A DNA stretch of 64,000 bases from contig CM076847.1 in the NCBI GenBank assembly GCA_039519185.1, positions 42,566,916 through 42,630,915 of the forward strand, written 5' to 3'. The notes under the pieces were generated by a model. The model ran no database searches. It was not told the DNA's origin and was given only the letters and a program-made list of their open reading frames with translations. The stretch is from Astragalus membranaceus (lineage: Eukaryota > Streptophyta > Magnoliopsida > Fabales > Fabaceae). Of this stretch, positions 23,401 to 34,599 are shown piece after piece; position 1 is the first letter of the stretch, and each line of letters begins with the position of its first letter. A program made the position numbers and the translations under genes.

Positions 23401-24335
23401 GGCCCCCTGTGCTGCGCCAGTTTTGCTCCTTGGCGCCCTGTGCTGCGCCAGTTTGCGCCAGTTTTGGTCCTTGGCGCACTTGGGGCCCTGTGCTGCGCCA
23501 GTTTTGCTCCTTGGCGCCAGTTTTGCTCCTTGGCGCCCTTGGGGCCCTGTGCTGCGCCAGTTTTGCTCCTTGGCGCCCATGGGGCCCTGTGCTGCGCCAG
23601 TTTTGTCTCAAAAATTGTTCCTCCTCAAATATTTTCTTTGTTCTTCATTTTAGCTCATATTTTCTCTTGTGCTTCAAAATAAAACCTGAAAATAAAAAGT
23701 AAACATTTGTAGTAAAATAGCTCAAAAATATAATTAAAATACCAAATAAACCTAAGAAAAATAGCTATTAAAAAGACTCTAAAAATAGACTTATCATGAA
23801 CCGTTTGGTTACCCACAAGGGTGCTTCGTGGAAGCAATGGGGAATCTATGATATGATTATGTTGTCAACTCAGGAGATTTCACACGCTGCCAACCTGTTA
23901 TTTCCGTTGATGTCCTTCTGGTCGGCCACCATCAACGCCTTTGTCTTCCCTTGGGGCATTCTGACCCCCACTCTACTGGATGTGGCCGCCATTCCGGGGC
24001 TCCCTGCTAGTGGCTTCAAGGTCCACGCCAATCCATACTTTGTGGGCGAAGACCCTCCTTCTACTTTCGCTTCCGCCTTCTCCAACCTCTTATCTAAGAA
24101 CGCCAAGTCTGCGGGTCCTGTCACCGATGGGGAGCACCATGCATTTTTGGTGTATTTCGTCAATAAATTTTTCTTCAGCACAAAGTCCTTCGGTGTTGTT
24201 AAGGAGCTCTCTGTGTTTGTCCAGTTGCTACAATCACGCCAGGAGTACGCCTGGGGCCCTTACTTCCTTGCCCTTCTTTTCAAGATCTTGGATAGCTTCA
24301 TTACCCAGTACAAGGACAAGGGCTTTTATTCATAG
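17413..24335 (+). CDS. Plant-mobile-domain-like protein of element B, split by Athila-1
   Basis: The coding parts are 17413-17640 and 23802-24335. Athila-1 sits between them, and removing it with one TGAAC copy keeps the frame (codons for AWV then NRLV), giving about 253 codons to a TAG at 24335. After a Ser-rich start the protein has WYNAEAKFVDLRGW and WKQWGIYDMIMLSTQEI, then a hydrophobic stretch with PLMSFWSATINAFVFPWG and TPTLLDVAAIPGLP. These match what I know of the Aminotransferase-like/plant mobile domain, which occurs in antisense genes of Tat elements and in the MAIN/MAIL family. The frame continues past the stop with PIWFLQLWAQLYFP, also typical of the domain, so the stop is probably a disabling mutation. 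The role of such proteins in the element is not known to me. Confidence 0.75.
17641..19179 (-). repeat. Athila-1 truncated 3' LTR
   Basis: It matches the right LTR from its outer end (TGATAAGCCGCAAGTGCAC) to about 19179, where homology changes to protease-region sequence (GAGGTTTTCCCTCACCC). It contains a ~47-bp tandem repeat (GGGCAAGAAAATAAA and AAAGTAAAGAGCAAG phrases) at about 18485-18800, with fewer copies than the right LTR has. Confidence 0.88.
18945..20459 (-). pseudogene. Athila-1 gag C-terminus and aspartic protease, fused to LTR sequence
   Basis: The open stretch of 504 codons runs through a Gln/Asn-rich linker, a Glu/Lys/Pro-rich segment (EKEKEKEPEKEREEPYIPPP) and the pepsin-like retroviral protease. 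The protease has the Athila-type active site CDLGASVSLMP and the later ILLGRPFLATARAIIDV motif. From about 19179 leftward the reading frame is translated 3' LTR, so the last ~80 residues are not native. Protease normally releases gag and pol products, but here no pol follows. Confidence 0.85.
20447..21609 (-). pseudogene. Athila-1 gag
   Basis: The start is MRRTRSFGETVQQIPEIER, followed by a retrotransposon gag domain with FPFSLRDRARAWLHSLP and WGQLKQAFLTRFFPPSK. The frame shifts at about 21065 (YDAWD continues as CFKEMLRICPHHGL in another frame). It shifts again near 20730, where a CEYCG-GHIGAEC zinc-knuckle-like motif and NTYNPGWRNHPNF appear in the third frame. Gag normally forms the particle that packages the RNA. 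With two frameshifts this copy cannot make a full protein. Confidence 0.85.
21698..21714 (-). other. Ordinary Athila-1 primer-binding site (inner copy)
   Basis: The minus strand reads TGGCGCCGTTGCCGGGG, the complement of the 3' end of tRNA-Asp including CCA. It is the usual Athila arrangement, but here it is separated from the LTR by the extra tRNA copy at 21733-21807. Confidence 0.85.
21733..21807 (+). tRNA. Complete tRNA-Asp(GTC) sequence with CCA end inside Athila-1
   Basis: The 72-nt body starts GTCGTTG and ends CAACGGC plus discriminator G. The acceptor stem pairs (one G-U), the anticodon loop is CTGTCAC with anticodon GTC, and the T loop is TTCGATC. The A-box (TAGTATAGTGG) and B-box (GGTTCGATCC) are intact. 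The next three bases are CCA, which plant nuclear tRNA genes do not encode, and they abut the spacer AAAACT and the LTR at 21814. No T-run terminator lies close by. I therefore read it as a reverse-transcribed primer tRNA rather than a native gene; whether Pol III transcribes it is unknown. Confidence 0.92.
21814..23796 (-). repeat. Athila-1 5' LTR (complete)
   Basis: 1983 bp, TGATAAG to CTTATCA. It holds the 47-bp GGGCAAGAAAATAAA repeat at about 22670-23070, with extra copies compared with the left LTR. A ~41-bp repeat at 23390-23610 is built on TGGCGCC(C/T)TTGG and CTGTGCTGCGCCAG, and the left LTR lost most of it by the internal deletion. Confidence 0.9.
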
Positions 24336-26438
24336 GCCGAGGGCCCCATCTGGTTTCTACAGCTCTGGGCTCAACTCTACTTTCCCAACTTTGCCCCTAA
24401 CTAGTCCATAGAGGCCACAAAGTTTTCCCCTGTCCTTCCAGTGGAGCGTGCAGAAGTGCTCAGAGTATTACTGGATCTGGACCCTTTCGAACATTTCTGC
24501 TGGTGTCCAGTTCTTGAAAAAGGCATTGGTCCTCGGTGGATCTTCACCCCAAAATATTTGGACCCTTCTTCCCAAGATAATTATGACATGATCATTCATT
24601 GAAGCCGTGTGCTCGTGGCTCGTGACCTGGTTGCTGGAGCCAGGCTCTCTTCAAGCACCAATCCTCTCACCGTTGAACCCTATCATCCAAACTTTGTGGC
24701 TCGGCAATTTGGCGTTGGCCAACAAGTGCCTGTCCCCTACGATTCCATGGCTGTGGGGCGTCGCCAAGCAACGATCTTCCCTTCTGATCTCAAAAAGCTT
24801 ATTGCAGACCAGGATGTGCAGTTCCTTTCTTTCTCATGGGGAGTCTATCGCAACCGAGTCGGCGAAACCAGTAGCCACATATCCTGGTGGAAGCAGGTAT
24901 GGGCATATGTCTTTCCCCGCTCCAACATTGAGTATATTCAAAGCTATTTGGGCTCTGCTAAAGGGCTTCCTGTCCAGCCTACCTGATGGCTGCTCGAGTG
25001 TGTCCACCACCTCACACGGTTGCCCATTCAACGAGTGTGGCGACAGAGGTGTAGAAGAAAAAGAAACAGTTAATTTTTTATCCTCCTCCACGTTCTTCTC
25101 CTCGCCTGAAGTTTGCTGAGCAACCCTCTTCTACCACAGGTAAGCTCCTGGCCTTTGTTTACTTATGTATGTTCTCTGGTACGAGCTCACCGGCCAATAT
25201 CCTTGCGTAGCCCAAACTCCTACCATTATTGCCTTGGATGATGATGATGACGACGATGATGATGAAGATGACGATGTCCCAATCCTCCAACGAAAAAGAA
25301 CCTGGGAACTACTCAAATCACCCCCCTCTTGTAGCTCCAGTCATTGACGTATCACCACCTCCTCTCAAATGATTACGGGTAAGTTTCTTTTCTTAGTGCA
25401 TTTATAGAAGCTCTTCTATTCATCAGCTTCCCTTATTGAATTTCTTTGGGTGGTTTCGCAGAGGCTTCGTACTCCGACCAAATCACCGCTATCTTCTAGG
25501 GCTACGCCCTTTGACAGTCCGATCTCTGTATCTGTAAGTTACCTTTCTTATGCTGCTCAATGTTTCCACTATCATCGTCCTCCTTTCTCATTATTTACGT
25601 TTCTTCTGTAGGAACCCGTGGGTGACACCGCGGTGGCCGACCCTCTGCTGATCAACAAACAGAGGACCTTTCTTCGCCGGCGATTACCGATGAAGAATTG
25701 CAGCGCTATTTGCTGAGCCTTGAGGCTCCGGAATCGGCCCTCTTCTACGGAGGCTGGCCTCGCTCAGGTGGAGACAGCCTTGGCTGGAGAGATCCCCACC
25801 GATCCTGACCAGGTGGCGGCCCTCCGGGCTACCTTGTTTCGGGTTTCTAGCTCCAATGATGTCCCCTCCGTCAAGAAAGATACTCTAAAGGAGATAGCTC
25901 TGCAACTTGGGGACATCTCCAGTCTGTATGGCCGAGCCAAAGCCACCAGGATCGGGCCTTAGCCTCCCTGCATCGGCTAGACTCCCTTCGTGCTGAGAAG
26001 GAAGGTTACAAGGCTGCCTTCGTTTCCCTCAGCCAGACCAAGGAAGAGACTATAGCCGAACAGGAGAGAATTACTTGCAGAATCAAGACCATTGAAGATC
26101 AAATAGTTTCTCTCCAGGTTGTACTAGTTTCTCTCACTCCTCAGCACTCGGCGGCCGCAGATAAACTTTCTACCATCTCTTCTGACATTGTTCAATTGTT
26201 CCGTCGCAACTCAGCATTAGATCCCCCCCCTCGCACACCTCCTCCCCTAGCGACCTGGCCTGGAGGCAGATCTAGATAAGAGCCGTGCTGCTCTACGTCA
26301 AGCCGTTGAGGGATGGGGAGCCCTGAGGTCGTCTTATGAGCAAGCCCTCGCCCACGTGGATCGAGAGAATGTTGAGGCCCTTACTGAAGCCATACTTGAT
26401 GAGCCACCAACATCTCTTGACCTTCCAACTTCCAGTAA

Positions 26439-28225
26439 TGTAACACCCCGTTTCTACCGCTTTAATTTGTACGTCATTTATCAGAGTGCTTTCGTTTTCA
26501 AAAATAATAATTTAATTAGTAGAAAAGAAATGTCACATCTTCATTGATAAAACTCAGCGACTACGCCATTAACATTCGTGCAAAAACGCATTCGTCACAA
26601 AAGTCGAACTTCAAAATTAAATCTCATCACAGCGGAAATAATAGCTCACCAAAAATCGCTCAAACGCGTCTCACACATCAATAAAATTATTAAAACAGTT
26701 ACTTAAATAAGTCATCAACTTCAACCCCGCCCCCTAGGTGTTACAATATCAGAGAGCGACTCAAAACATCTCAACAGCTATAAGGGAAGGCGGCATGTCC
26801 TTCAATCGGAGTCACCTGCAGCGTTGCCACAATAGAGCAACATTCCAAGCAGAAGGGGTGAGAATTTTCAACAAAATATAATTAAACATACAGCAGAGTA
26901 ATATGAGCACAACCATCACACAACATCGTCACAAATATCAACTTCATCGTCGTTACACACAACACCAAACAAATTCACAATTCACGTCACCCGTCATAAT
27001 AAAAAAAATGAATGCGCATGAAGATGCAACCCACACCTGGGCATATGCATGATGGTACCATACTCGTCATAATAAGCCACTATGGGCACACCGTCACTGT
27101 TTTCTCGTCATAAATAAGCCACTATGGGCACACCGTCACCAAGAGGCCGAAGCCTATTCGTCATAAGATGCACATGCTATGAGACACTATGGACACATGT
27201 GCAATCACCAAAATTTACTCACCCGGAGTACTCATCATCACCACCATAAGACACTCATAGAGTGTATTCATCATAGCCATCATATTAATATCACCACTCT
27301 TCACAAACAATCACATTCAAAAATATTGTAACAACATCTTTAAAATTATGGAATAAATATTTCACTTTCATACTTAGGAAGCGCCACAATTAAATTTGGG
27401 GAAGGGCATCTCATTTTCCAAATAGAAGAAAACCTCACATTTTAACCGGAAAATAGTAATAGTATCAAAGTCAAATTTACACACTCTTCTCTTTTACAAA
27501 ATACAGAAATTCGGTTAATAAAACGCAACAAATCGGAGCTGAAAAACAGTGGCCATTATTTGCGCAAAACAGTAGCAATTTTACACTAAATCGAAACTGA
27601 AACAGTGGCCATCATTTGCGCAAAAACAGTAGCAAATTTACATCATATTGAAGCTGAAAAACAGTGGCATTTATGCGCAAAAACAGTGATTTTTATAGGC
27701 TGAAACAGCAGCAACAACAGCAACTTTAAATTGCCAAAACAGCAGAATTTTATTGGTAAAAACAACATCATTTTATTGTGAAAACAACAAAATTAAAATA
27801 CAGTAACAGCAACACATTTTTGACAGCAACAGCACAATTAAAATACAGCAACAGCAACAAAAGAAATTCTGCAACAGCAATACATATTTAACAGCAACAG
27901 CACAATTAAAATTCTGCAACAGCATAAAAAAAATTAACAGCAACAGCAATAAAAAAATTACAGCAACAGCAATATATAAAAAGAATAACAGCAACAGCAT
28001 ATAAAAAAATTAACAGCAACAGCCACATAAAAATCTGCACACAGCAGCAACAATATTGGATAAACAGCAACATAATTCTGCACACAGCAACAACACTATT
28101 TGACTAACAGCAACATAATTCGAATTTCATCTCTTTTTCCTATCATAGGGCAATTCGCAATTCACCTCCTCACATCATAAGAAATTTTCGCACATCAACA
28201 CAACCATTCGATCCATTACTCCTCT

Positions 28226-28273
<48 letters not shown>

Positions 28274-28780
28274 TGCGAATTCAACTACTCCCAAAAACCC
28301 ACAAACCCTCTATATACTCAATTATATTAATTGAAAACGCTCACCCTTACCTTAATTATGATGAACACGAAACCTTCTTGACGAGAAATCACCACGTAGC
28401 CAACAGCAACAAAGCGCCCTTCTTCTCCTCCCTTGTGCGCCGTACGGCTCCCTCTCCCCTCCTCTCTTCACGATTTCTTTCTTTCTTTCCTCTCCAAGGC
28501 GCACTCTCTCTTTCTCTCTAGGTCTCTCTCTCAAAATTTCGCTAATGACCCATCATAATCCCAATCCTAATTCACTTATGCGCAATCCAATGGATCATGG
28601 GCCTCCAACACAGCTTAAGCCCTTTATCTAATTAGTTGTCGCCACCAAATCCCTAATACCACACCTCCACATAATTAATATAATTTCTAATAATTAAATT
28701 ATATCCATTAAAATAATTAAATTAATCAAAATACCTAAATACTTAGTTAATTAACTTAATTAAATATTTAGGGTGTTACA
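26439..28780 (-). repeat. LARD-2 3' LTR (left copy)
   Basis: It contains a ~400-bp tract of ACAGCAACAGCA-type repeats (27700-28110) and a 44-bp (TA)n run at 28228-28271. Confidence 0.92.
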
Positions 28781-31750
28781 ACTCTCCCCCACTTAGAATA
28801 TTTCGTCCTCGAAATTTTCTACCGACGCGAACACCCTCACACTACCCAAATAACGTCGCCTCAACGCTTAGCGACTAAACCTGCTGCGCTACTCTGATAA
28901 ACCGACTTGCATTCTACTTCACTCATCTACCCTTAAGGATAACGAAAAATATCACTCATCACAGCATCACCACGAAGTTCACGGAGTGCATAATAATTGC
29001 AAAAACAAGCCACATAATAGGCAACATCAAAATTATCTTTGCCACTCAGGCGACATCAACAACAACAAAACCACAACATCGGCCATAGGCCTACAACACA
29101 CAACTCGCTAAAGCATTTTCGGGCCACTCGGCGGTACCTTCAACAAAACAACCTAGCTTGGGCCATTCGGCGGTACCCAAGACAACACATAAACATCAAC
29201 ATAATTAATATCAATACAATCAACCACGTCATCATCATTAACGAGCAACCACCAAGCAATAACAAAACAACAGTACTACTCACAACGGGAATTACCATCC
29301 CGAGAATCAACTATTGACCCAACAGTCAATAAGCATCACAATAATGACCAACCTGCACAACAGCAACCATACACAACAACAACAACAGTCACGACAGGGC
29401 CGACGCCCAAATCGACAACGTACAAACAATGTGGAGACAAAACTCCGGGACCAACTATCCCATATCCGACAACAGGTGCTAAGGCACCGACAACACCACA
29501 ATCAACGTGGGTCACTAAGCCTCCGGCAACACAACAACAACAACAATGGGGCACTAAGCCACCGGGGCAGCCACACGGGCGCCCAACTACCAACAACCAC
29601 GGACCGGCAGGCAACACTTAACCATTTAAAAACAACCGACACATTTAAAAACCAAAGACACCAGAAACAGTCAATTTTGCCTTGAAATTAGAATATTCAG
29701 TTAGGCCTCTGAATAAGCTTTCCGAAACATTTTAGTTTGCTCAATTCGGACTCCTGGGTCAAAAGATATTGCGAAAACATTTTTCCGTTACAGTGACAGC
29801 ACAAACTAGGCAACGCATGAAATTCCAGCACCCGCACGTAAACTTCAACAATTTACTTACCCTATCAAACGACATCGGAATTTTGAAAACAACCCCTCTA
29901 CGGAAAACTTACGAAGTCTAGTTTCTGGCTATATTTTTAGAATTTCAAAATGATGAGTCGAATAGCACAGTTTTCACAAACAAGGCAGCTGGTCCAGAAA
30001 ATGGGGCAGCGACTGTGTCCAAAGTTGTGACTCTTCTACAATGCCCAAAACAAACTCAAATAACACGAAACTTCAGCCTAAACAGTAAATCATTTTGTCT
30101 AGTTTTCAAAGAAATTGGATTCATTCGAAAAGGAGTTCATTCGAAAACACCACAATCAAAACATTGACCCTATGACCAGACGGTCCCCAGAATTTTACCC
30201 TAACTTGCGAGACCCATAAATGGAGTTATACTACTCCAAATGCGACCAAACCAAAGCCAAAATTACCAGAATTAAGTCTATTCCCTAACAAAATATGTTC
30301 CATAATTTTTGGACAAACGAAAGGTTTCCAGTTTTAAAAAAAAAAATACAGAACCTATGTCCAGAATGCTCCCAGATTACTAACCTCACTTGTGGAGCCT
30401 ATAACTAGAGCTACGCAAATCCAAATTGAACGAAACCGGTACCAAAACGACCGGCGTGAAATCTATTTTCACGAACAGTTAAACACGAAATTTTTGGACT
30501 GGCCGAACAGTCCCAGTTTCACGAAAACCAAAACAGTGTTACGCACTACATCTCAACTTTTTACAAACACAACAATACACATCAATCAATCAATTAAGCA
30601 TCAACTTTAACAATTCGCATACTACAGTAAAAGCTTTACACACGATTAGTGTTTATAAAATAATTTTCACTACTAATCTCGGTATCCAACCGTAAAAAAA
30701 TGTTTAATGGAGGTTCAAAACAATTTCAGGAATTACTTTACACTTTTAGATTTTCAAAACCACATGGACAAATCAAGAAGAATCAACCAAAAGTTTTGTT
30801 ATAAAACTCGAGCATGCACGATTACACTTTGAGGAATTTAGGCAAGTTAAAATAGTAATTCAATGAGGTGGTAGTTCTCAGCTAAAATATTTACATCAGG
30901 TTGCAATTTTTCCAAAAAGGAATTGAGGGCAAAATTGTAGTACTTGAATGAAAACGTTTTCACTTGTAATGATTAAAACACCATGGCAGTTATTAGTGCA
31001 TCAATAACTTAAAATAGTCCATAAAATAATTTGACAACACATTCAGTTTGCAAACATCTAAACACATTGCAGAGTTTTCGTAGAGGTTTAGCGTCGACCA
31101 ATAAAAAAAAACAGTTTGGACGAATCAACACATGCGAGTAACAGGCAACAAGGTAAACTACTAGTAGCATATATGCACAGCAGATACACATAACAAGGTC
31201 AGGCAACAAAGGTAATTATCTTTTAAAATGCATTAAGTCGGTTTACACTCAAGGGACAAACAAACATCAGGATGGTGAGCATTTAATATCATACTATACA
31301 AATACACGAGCATGCGAGTACATATGCAAGTAAAAGTCAATTTTAACATTTAACAACAACAGCAATTACAAGAGCATCTGAGTACATGTCAATCTAACAT
31401 TTTACAACAAACAGTAATTCATTGGAACATGATGCAAGGTACACCGAGCTCAATACCAACCAAAACACATGTGAGCATTTAAACAACAGAGCATATCATT
31501 TAGAAACACGCAGCAAGGAGGTCAACAATAAGGACCACAACAAACAAACACAATTCACACACCGAAAACACAATACGGCACACAACACTAGTAGGGACAT
31601 CTCCCCCACTAGTTCACTTACCAATGGAAACTTTTGGCGTACCTGCAACATAAACAATGGTCAGCACTGAAAGACAACAGTTGGTCACTATCTGACACAA
31701 CGACTCGACGACATGACCGGACGGACCAACCATTGCTCTGATACCACTAA
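28781..31750 (-). other. LARD-2 internal region, noncoding
   Basis: After the polypurine tract there is a GCCACTCAGGCGACATC unit (29039) and GGCCA(C/T)TCGGCGGTACC copies (29122, 29161). Then come A/C-rich sequence and a block homologous to LARD-1. Nothing resembling gag or pol is visible. Confidence 0.8.
31735..31746 (-). other. Primer-binding site of LARD-2
   Basis: TGGTATCAGAGC on the minus strand, 4 bp from the LTR at 31751, in the same position and with the same sequence as in LARD-1. Confidence 0.9.
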
Positions 31751-33537
31751 TGTAACACCCCGTTTCTACCCCTTTAATTTGTACGTCATTTATCAGAGTG
31801 CTTTCGTTTTCAAAAATAATAATTTAATTAGTAGAAAAGAAATGTCACATCTTCATTGATAAAACTCAGCGACTACGCCATTAACATTCGTGCAAAAACG
31901 CATTCGTCACAAAAGTCGAACTTCAAAATTAAATCTCATCACAGCGGAAATAATAGCTCACCAAAAATCGCTCAAACGCGTCTCACACATCAATAAAATT
32001 ATTAAAACAGTTACTTAAATAAGTCATCAACTTCAACCCCGCCCCCTAGGTGTTACAATATCAGAGAGCGACTCAAAACATCTCAACAGCTATAAGGGAA
32101 GGCGGCATGTCCTTCAATCAGAGTCACCTGCAGCGTTGCCACAATAGAGCAACATTCCAAGCAGAAGGGGTGAGAATTTTCAACAAAATATAATTAAACA
32201 TACAGCAGAGTAATATGAGCACAACCATCACACAACATCGTCACAAATATCAACTTCATTGTCGTTACACACAACACCAAACAAATTCACAATTCACGTC
32301 ACCCGTCATAATAAAAAAAATGAATGCGCATGAAGATGCAACCCACACCTGGGCATATGCATGATGGTACCATACTCGTCATAATAAGCCACTATGGGCA
32401 CACCGTCACTGTTTTCTCGTCATAAATAAGCCACTATGGGCACACCGTCACCAAGAGGCCGAAGCCTATTCGTCATAAGATGCACATGCTATGAGACACT
32501 ATGGACACATGTGCAATCACCAAAATTTACTCACCCGGAGTACTCATCATCACCACCATAAGACACTCATAGAGTGTATTCATCATAGCCATCATATTAA
32601 TATCACCACTCTTCACAAACAATCACATTCAAAAATATTGTAACAACATCTTTAAAATTATGGAATAAATATTTCACTTTCATACTTAGGAAGCGCCACA
32701 ATTAAATTTGGGGAAGGGCATCTCATTTTCCAAATAGAAGAAAACCTCACATTTTAACCGGAAAATAGTAATAGTATCAAAGTCAAATATACACACTCTT
32801 CTCTTTTACAAAATACAGAAATTCGGTTAATAAAACGCAACAAATCGGAGCTGAAAAACAGTGGCCATTATTTGCGCAAAACAGTAGCAATTTTACACTA
32901 AATCGAAACTGAAACAGTGGCCATCATTTGCGCAAAAACAGTAGCAAATTTACATCATATTGAAGCTGAAAAACAGTGGCATTTATGCGCAAAAACAGTG
33001 ATTTTTATAGGCTGAAACAGCAGCAACAACAGTAACTTTAAATTGCCAAAACAGCAGAATTTTATTGGTAAAAACAGCATCATTTTATTGTGAAAACAGC
33101 AAAATTAAAATACAGTAACAGCAACACATTTTTGACAGCAACAACACAATTAAAATACAGCAACAGCAACAAAAGAAATTCTGCAACAGCAATACATATT
33201 TAACAGCAACAGCACAATTAAAATTCTGCAACAGCATAAAAAAAATTAACAGCAACAGCAATAAAAAAATTACAGCAACAGCAATATATAAAAAGAATAA
33301 CAGCAACAGCATATAAAAAAATTAACAGCAACAGCCACATAAAAATCTGCACACAGCAGCAACAATATTGGATAAACAGCAACATAATTCTGCACACAGC
33401 AACAACACTATTTGACTAACAGCAACATAATTCGAATTTCATCTCTTTTTCCTATCATAGGGCAATTCGCAATTCACCTCCTCACATCATAAGAAATTTT
33501 CGCACATCAACACAACCATTCGATCCATTACTCCTCT

Positions 33538-33591
<54 letters not shown>

Positions 33592-34098
33592 TGCGAATTC
33601 AACTACTCCCAAAGACCCACAAACCCTCTATATACTCAATTATATTAATTGAAAACGCTCACCCTTACCTTAATTATGATGAACACGAAACCTTCTTGAC
33701 GAGAAATCACCACGTAGCCAACAGCAACAAAGCGCCCTTCTTCTCCTCCCTTGTGCGCCGTACGGCTCCCTCTCCCCTCCTCTCTTCACGATTTCTTTCT
33801 TTCTTTCCTCTCCAAGGCGCACTCTCTCTTTCTCTCTAGGTCTCTCTCTCAAAATTTCGCTAATGACCCATCATAATCCCAATCCTAATTCACTTATGCG
33901 CAATCCAATGGATCATGGGCCTCCAACACAGCTTAAGCCCTTTATCTAATTAGTTGTCGCCACCAAATCCCTAATACCACACCTCCACATAATTAATATA
34001 ATTTCTAATAATTAAATTATATCCATTAAAATAATTAAATTAATCAAAATACCTAAATACTTAGTTAATTAACTTACTTAAATATTTAGGGTGTTACA
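31751..34098 (-). repeat. LARD-2 5' LTR (right copy)
   Basis: It is nearly identical to the left copy. The clearest difference is the (TA)n run, which is 50 bp here (33540-33589) against 44 bp on the left. Confidence 0.92.
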
Positions 34099-34599
34099 AG
34101 TAACGCCCCTGCTGCCGAGGTAACTACACACTTCAGGGATGATGTTGTAGATGAAGTAGGGGAGACAATATCATAAGTACGCCCATTGGTGGATTCCCCC
34201 TCCGAGGGTTTGGAGATATTGGGAGAGGTTGCTGCTGTTGAGGAAGGTGAGGTTATGGCAAGTGAAGTCGCTGCTGATGTGATGGATGCCCTTGCAGCGA
34301 AGGAGACGGGTGCTGTGTCGGATGAACCCACATTGGATACCAAGGCTACTATAGGAAGCCCTGAGATAGTTGTTGTTCCCAACGAGTAGTATTGATGCTC
34401 TCTCTATTTATAATCCTATAAATTTGTATCACTAGGCCATCGGTGTGTGGCGAGCCACCATAACAATATTACTTTTTGTAATTACCAATTTTCTTTCCCT
34501 TGCATACTTTCCCATAGAGTAGGATAATATGCTTTGAGATATTTGCCATTGATTTTGGTTTTGAATTCTTCACCGTCGAACGTGATCAAACGGTATTCC

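Larger units (their letters stand above)
17641..23796 (-). mobile_element. Athila-1: internally deleted Athila-type element
   Basis: The ends are TGATAAG and CTTATCA, flanked by identical TGAAC at 17636-17640 and 23797-23801. Transcription is leftward: 5' LTR 21814-23796, a tRNA-Asp-type primer-binding region 21698-21807, gag about 20.4-21.6 kb, protease about 19.2-20.4 kb. The sequence then passes straight into a truncated 3' LTR (17641-19179). Reverse transcriptase, RNase H, integrase and the polypurine tract are missing, as is about 360 bp of the 3' LTR. One deletion from the end of protease into the 3' LTR explains this. Confidence 0.9.
26439..34098 (-). mobile_element. LARD-2: second non-autonomous Tekay-like element
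   Basis: LTRs of 2342 and 2348 bp (26439-28780 and 31751-34098) are nearly identical and flank a 2970-bp internal region. The ends are TGTAACACCCC and GGTGTTACA, with AGTAA duplicated at 26434-26438 and 34099-34103. The minus-strand primer-binding site TGGTATCAGAGC lies at 31735-31746 and the polypurine tract at 28781-28796. The internal region shares segments with LARD-1 (for example 29660-30060 with 8140-8560), and the LTRs are alignable only in blocks, so the two belong to one family but different subfamilies. No coding region is present. Confidence 0.93.
24336..34389 (+). pseudogene. C-terminal part of the mobile-domain gene, decayed and split by LARD-2
   Basis: Pieces in several frames follow the first stop: a domain continuation (about 24440-24985 with WGVYRNRVG and SHISWWKQVW), an Asp-rich tract (GAT/GAC run at about 25235-25275), and a helical, charged stretch (25740-26270) of coiled-coil character. 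A last piece ends at 26433 and resumes at 34104-34389 after LARD-2. The codons across the LARD-2 site join in frame (SNVTP.. becomes SNAPAAEV), and the tail is rich in Glu/Val/Ala, ending VVVPNE and a stop. Some gaps may be introns (a candidate donor is CAGGTAAGC at 25138). Confidence in one continuous gene is moderate. Confidence 0.5.

Noticed and set aside
17413..24335. Treating the mobile-domain protein as an independent host gene
   Set aside because: It lies between the polypurine tract and integrase of element B, in the known place for Tat antisense genes, so it belongs to the element.
27700..28110. Leu/Cys-rich frame that looks like a membrane protein
   Set aside because: It is the translation of ACAGCAACAGCA repeats in the LARD-2 LTR and appears identically in both LTRs.
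28228..28520. Open frame beginning with a Tyr-Ile run
   Set aside because: It is the translated (TA)n microsatellite and following LTR sequence of LARD-2, duplicated in the other LTR at 33540.
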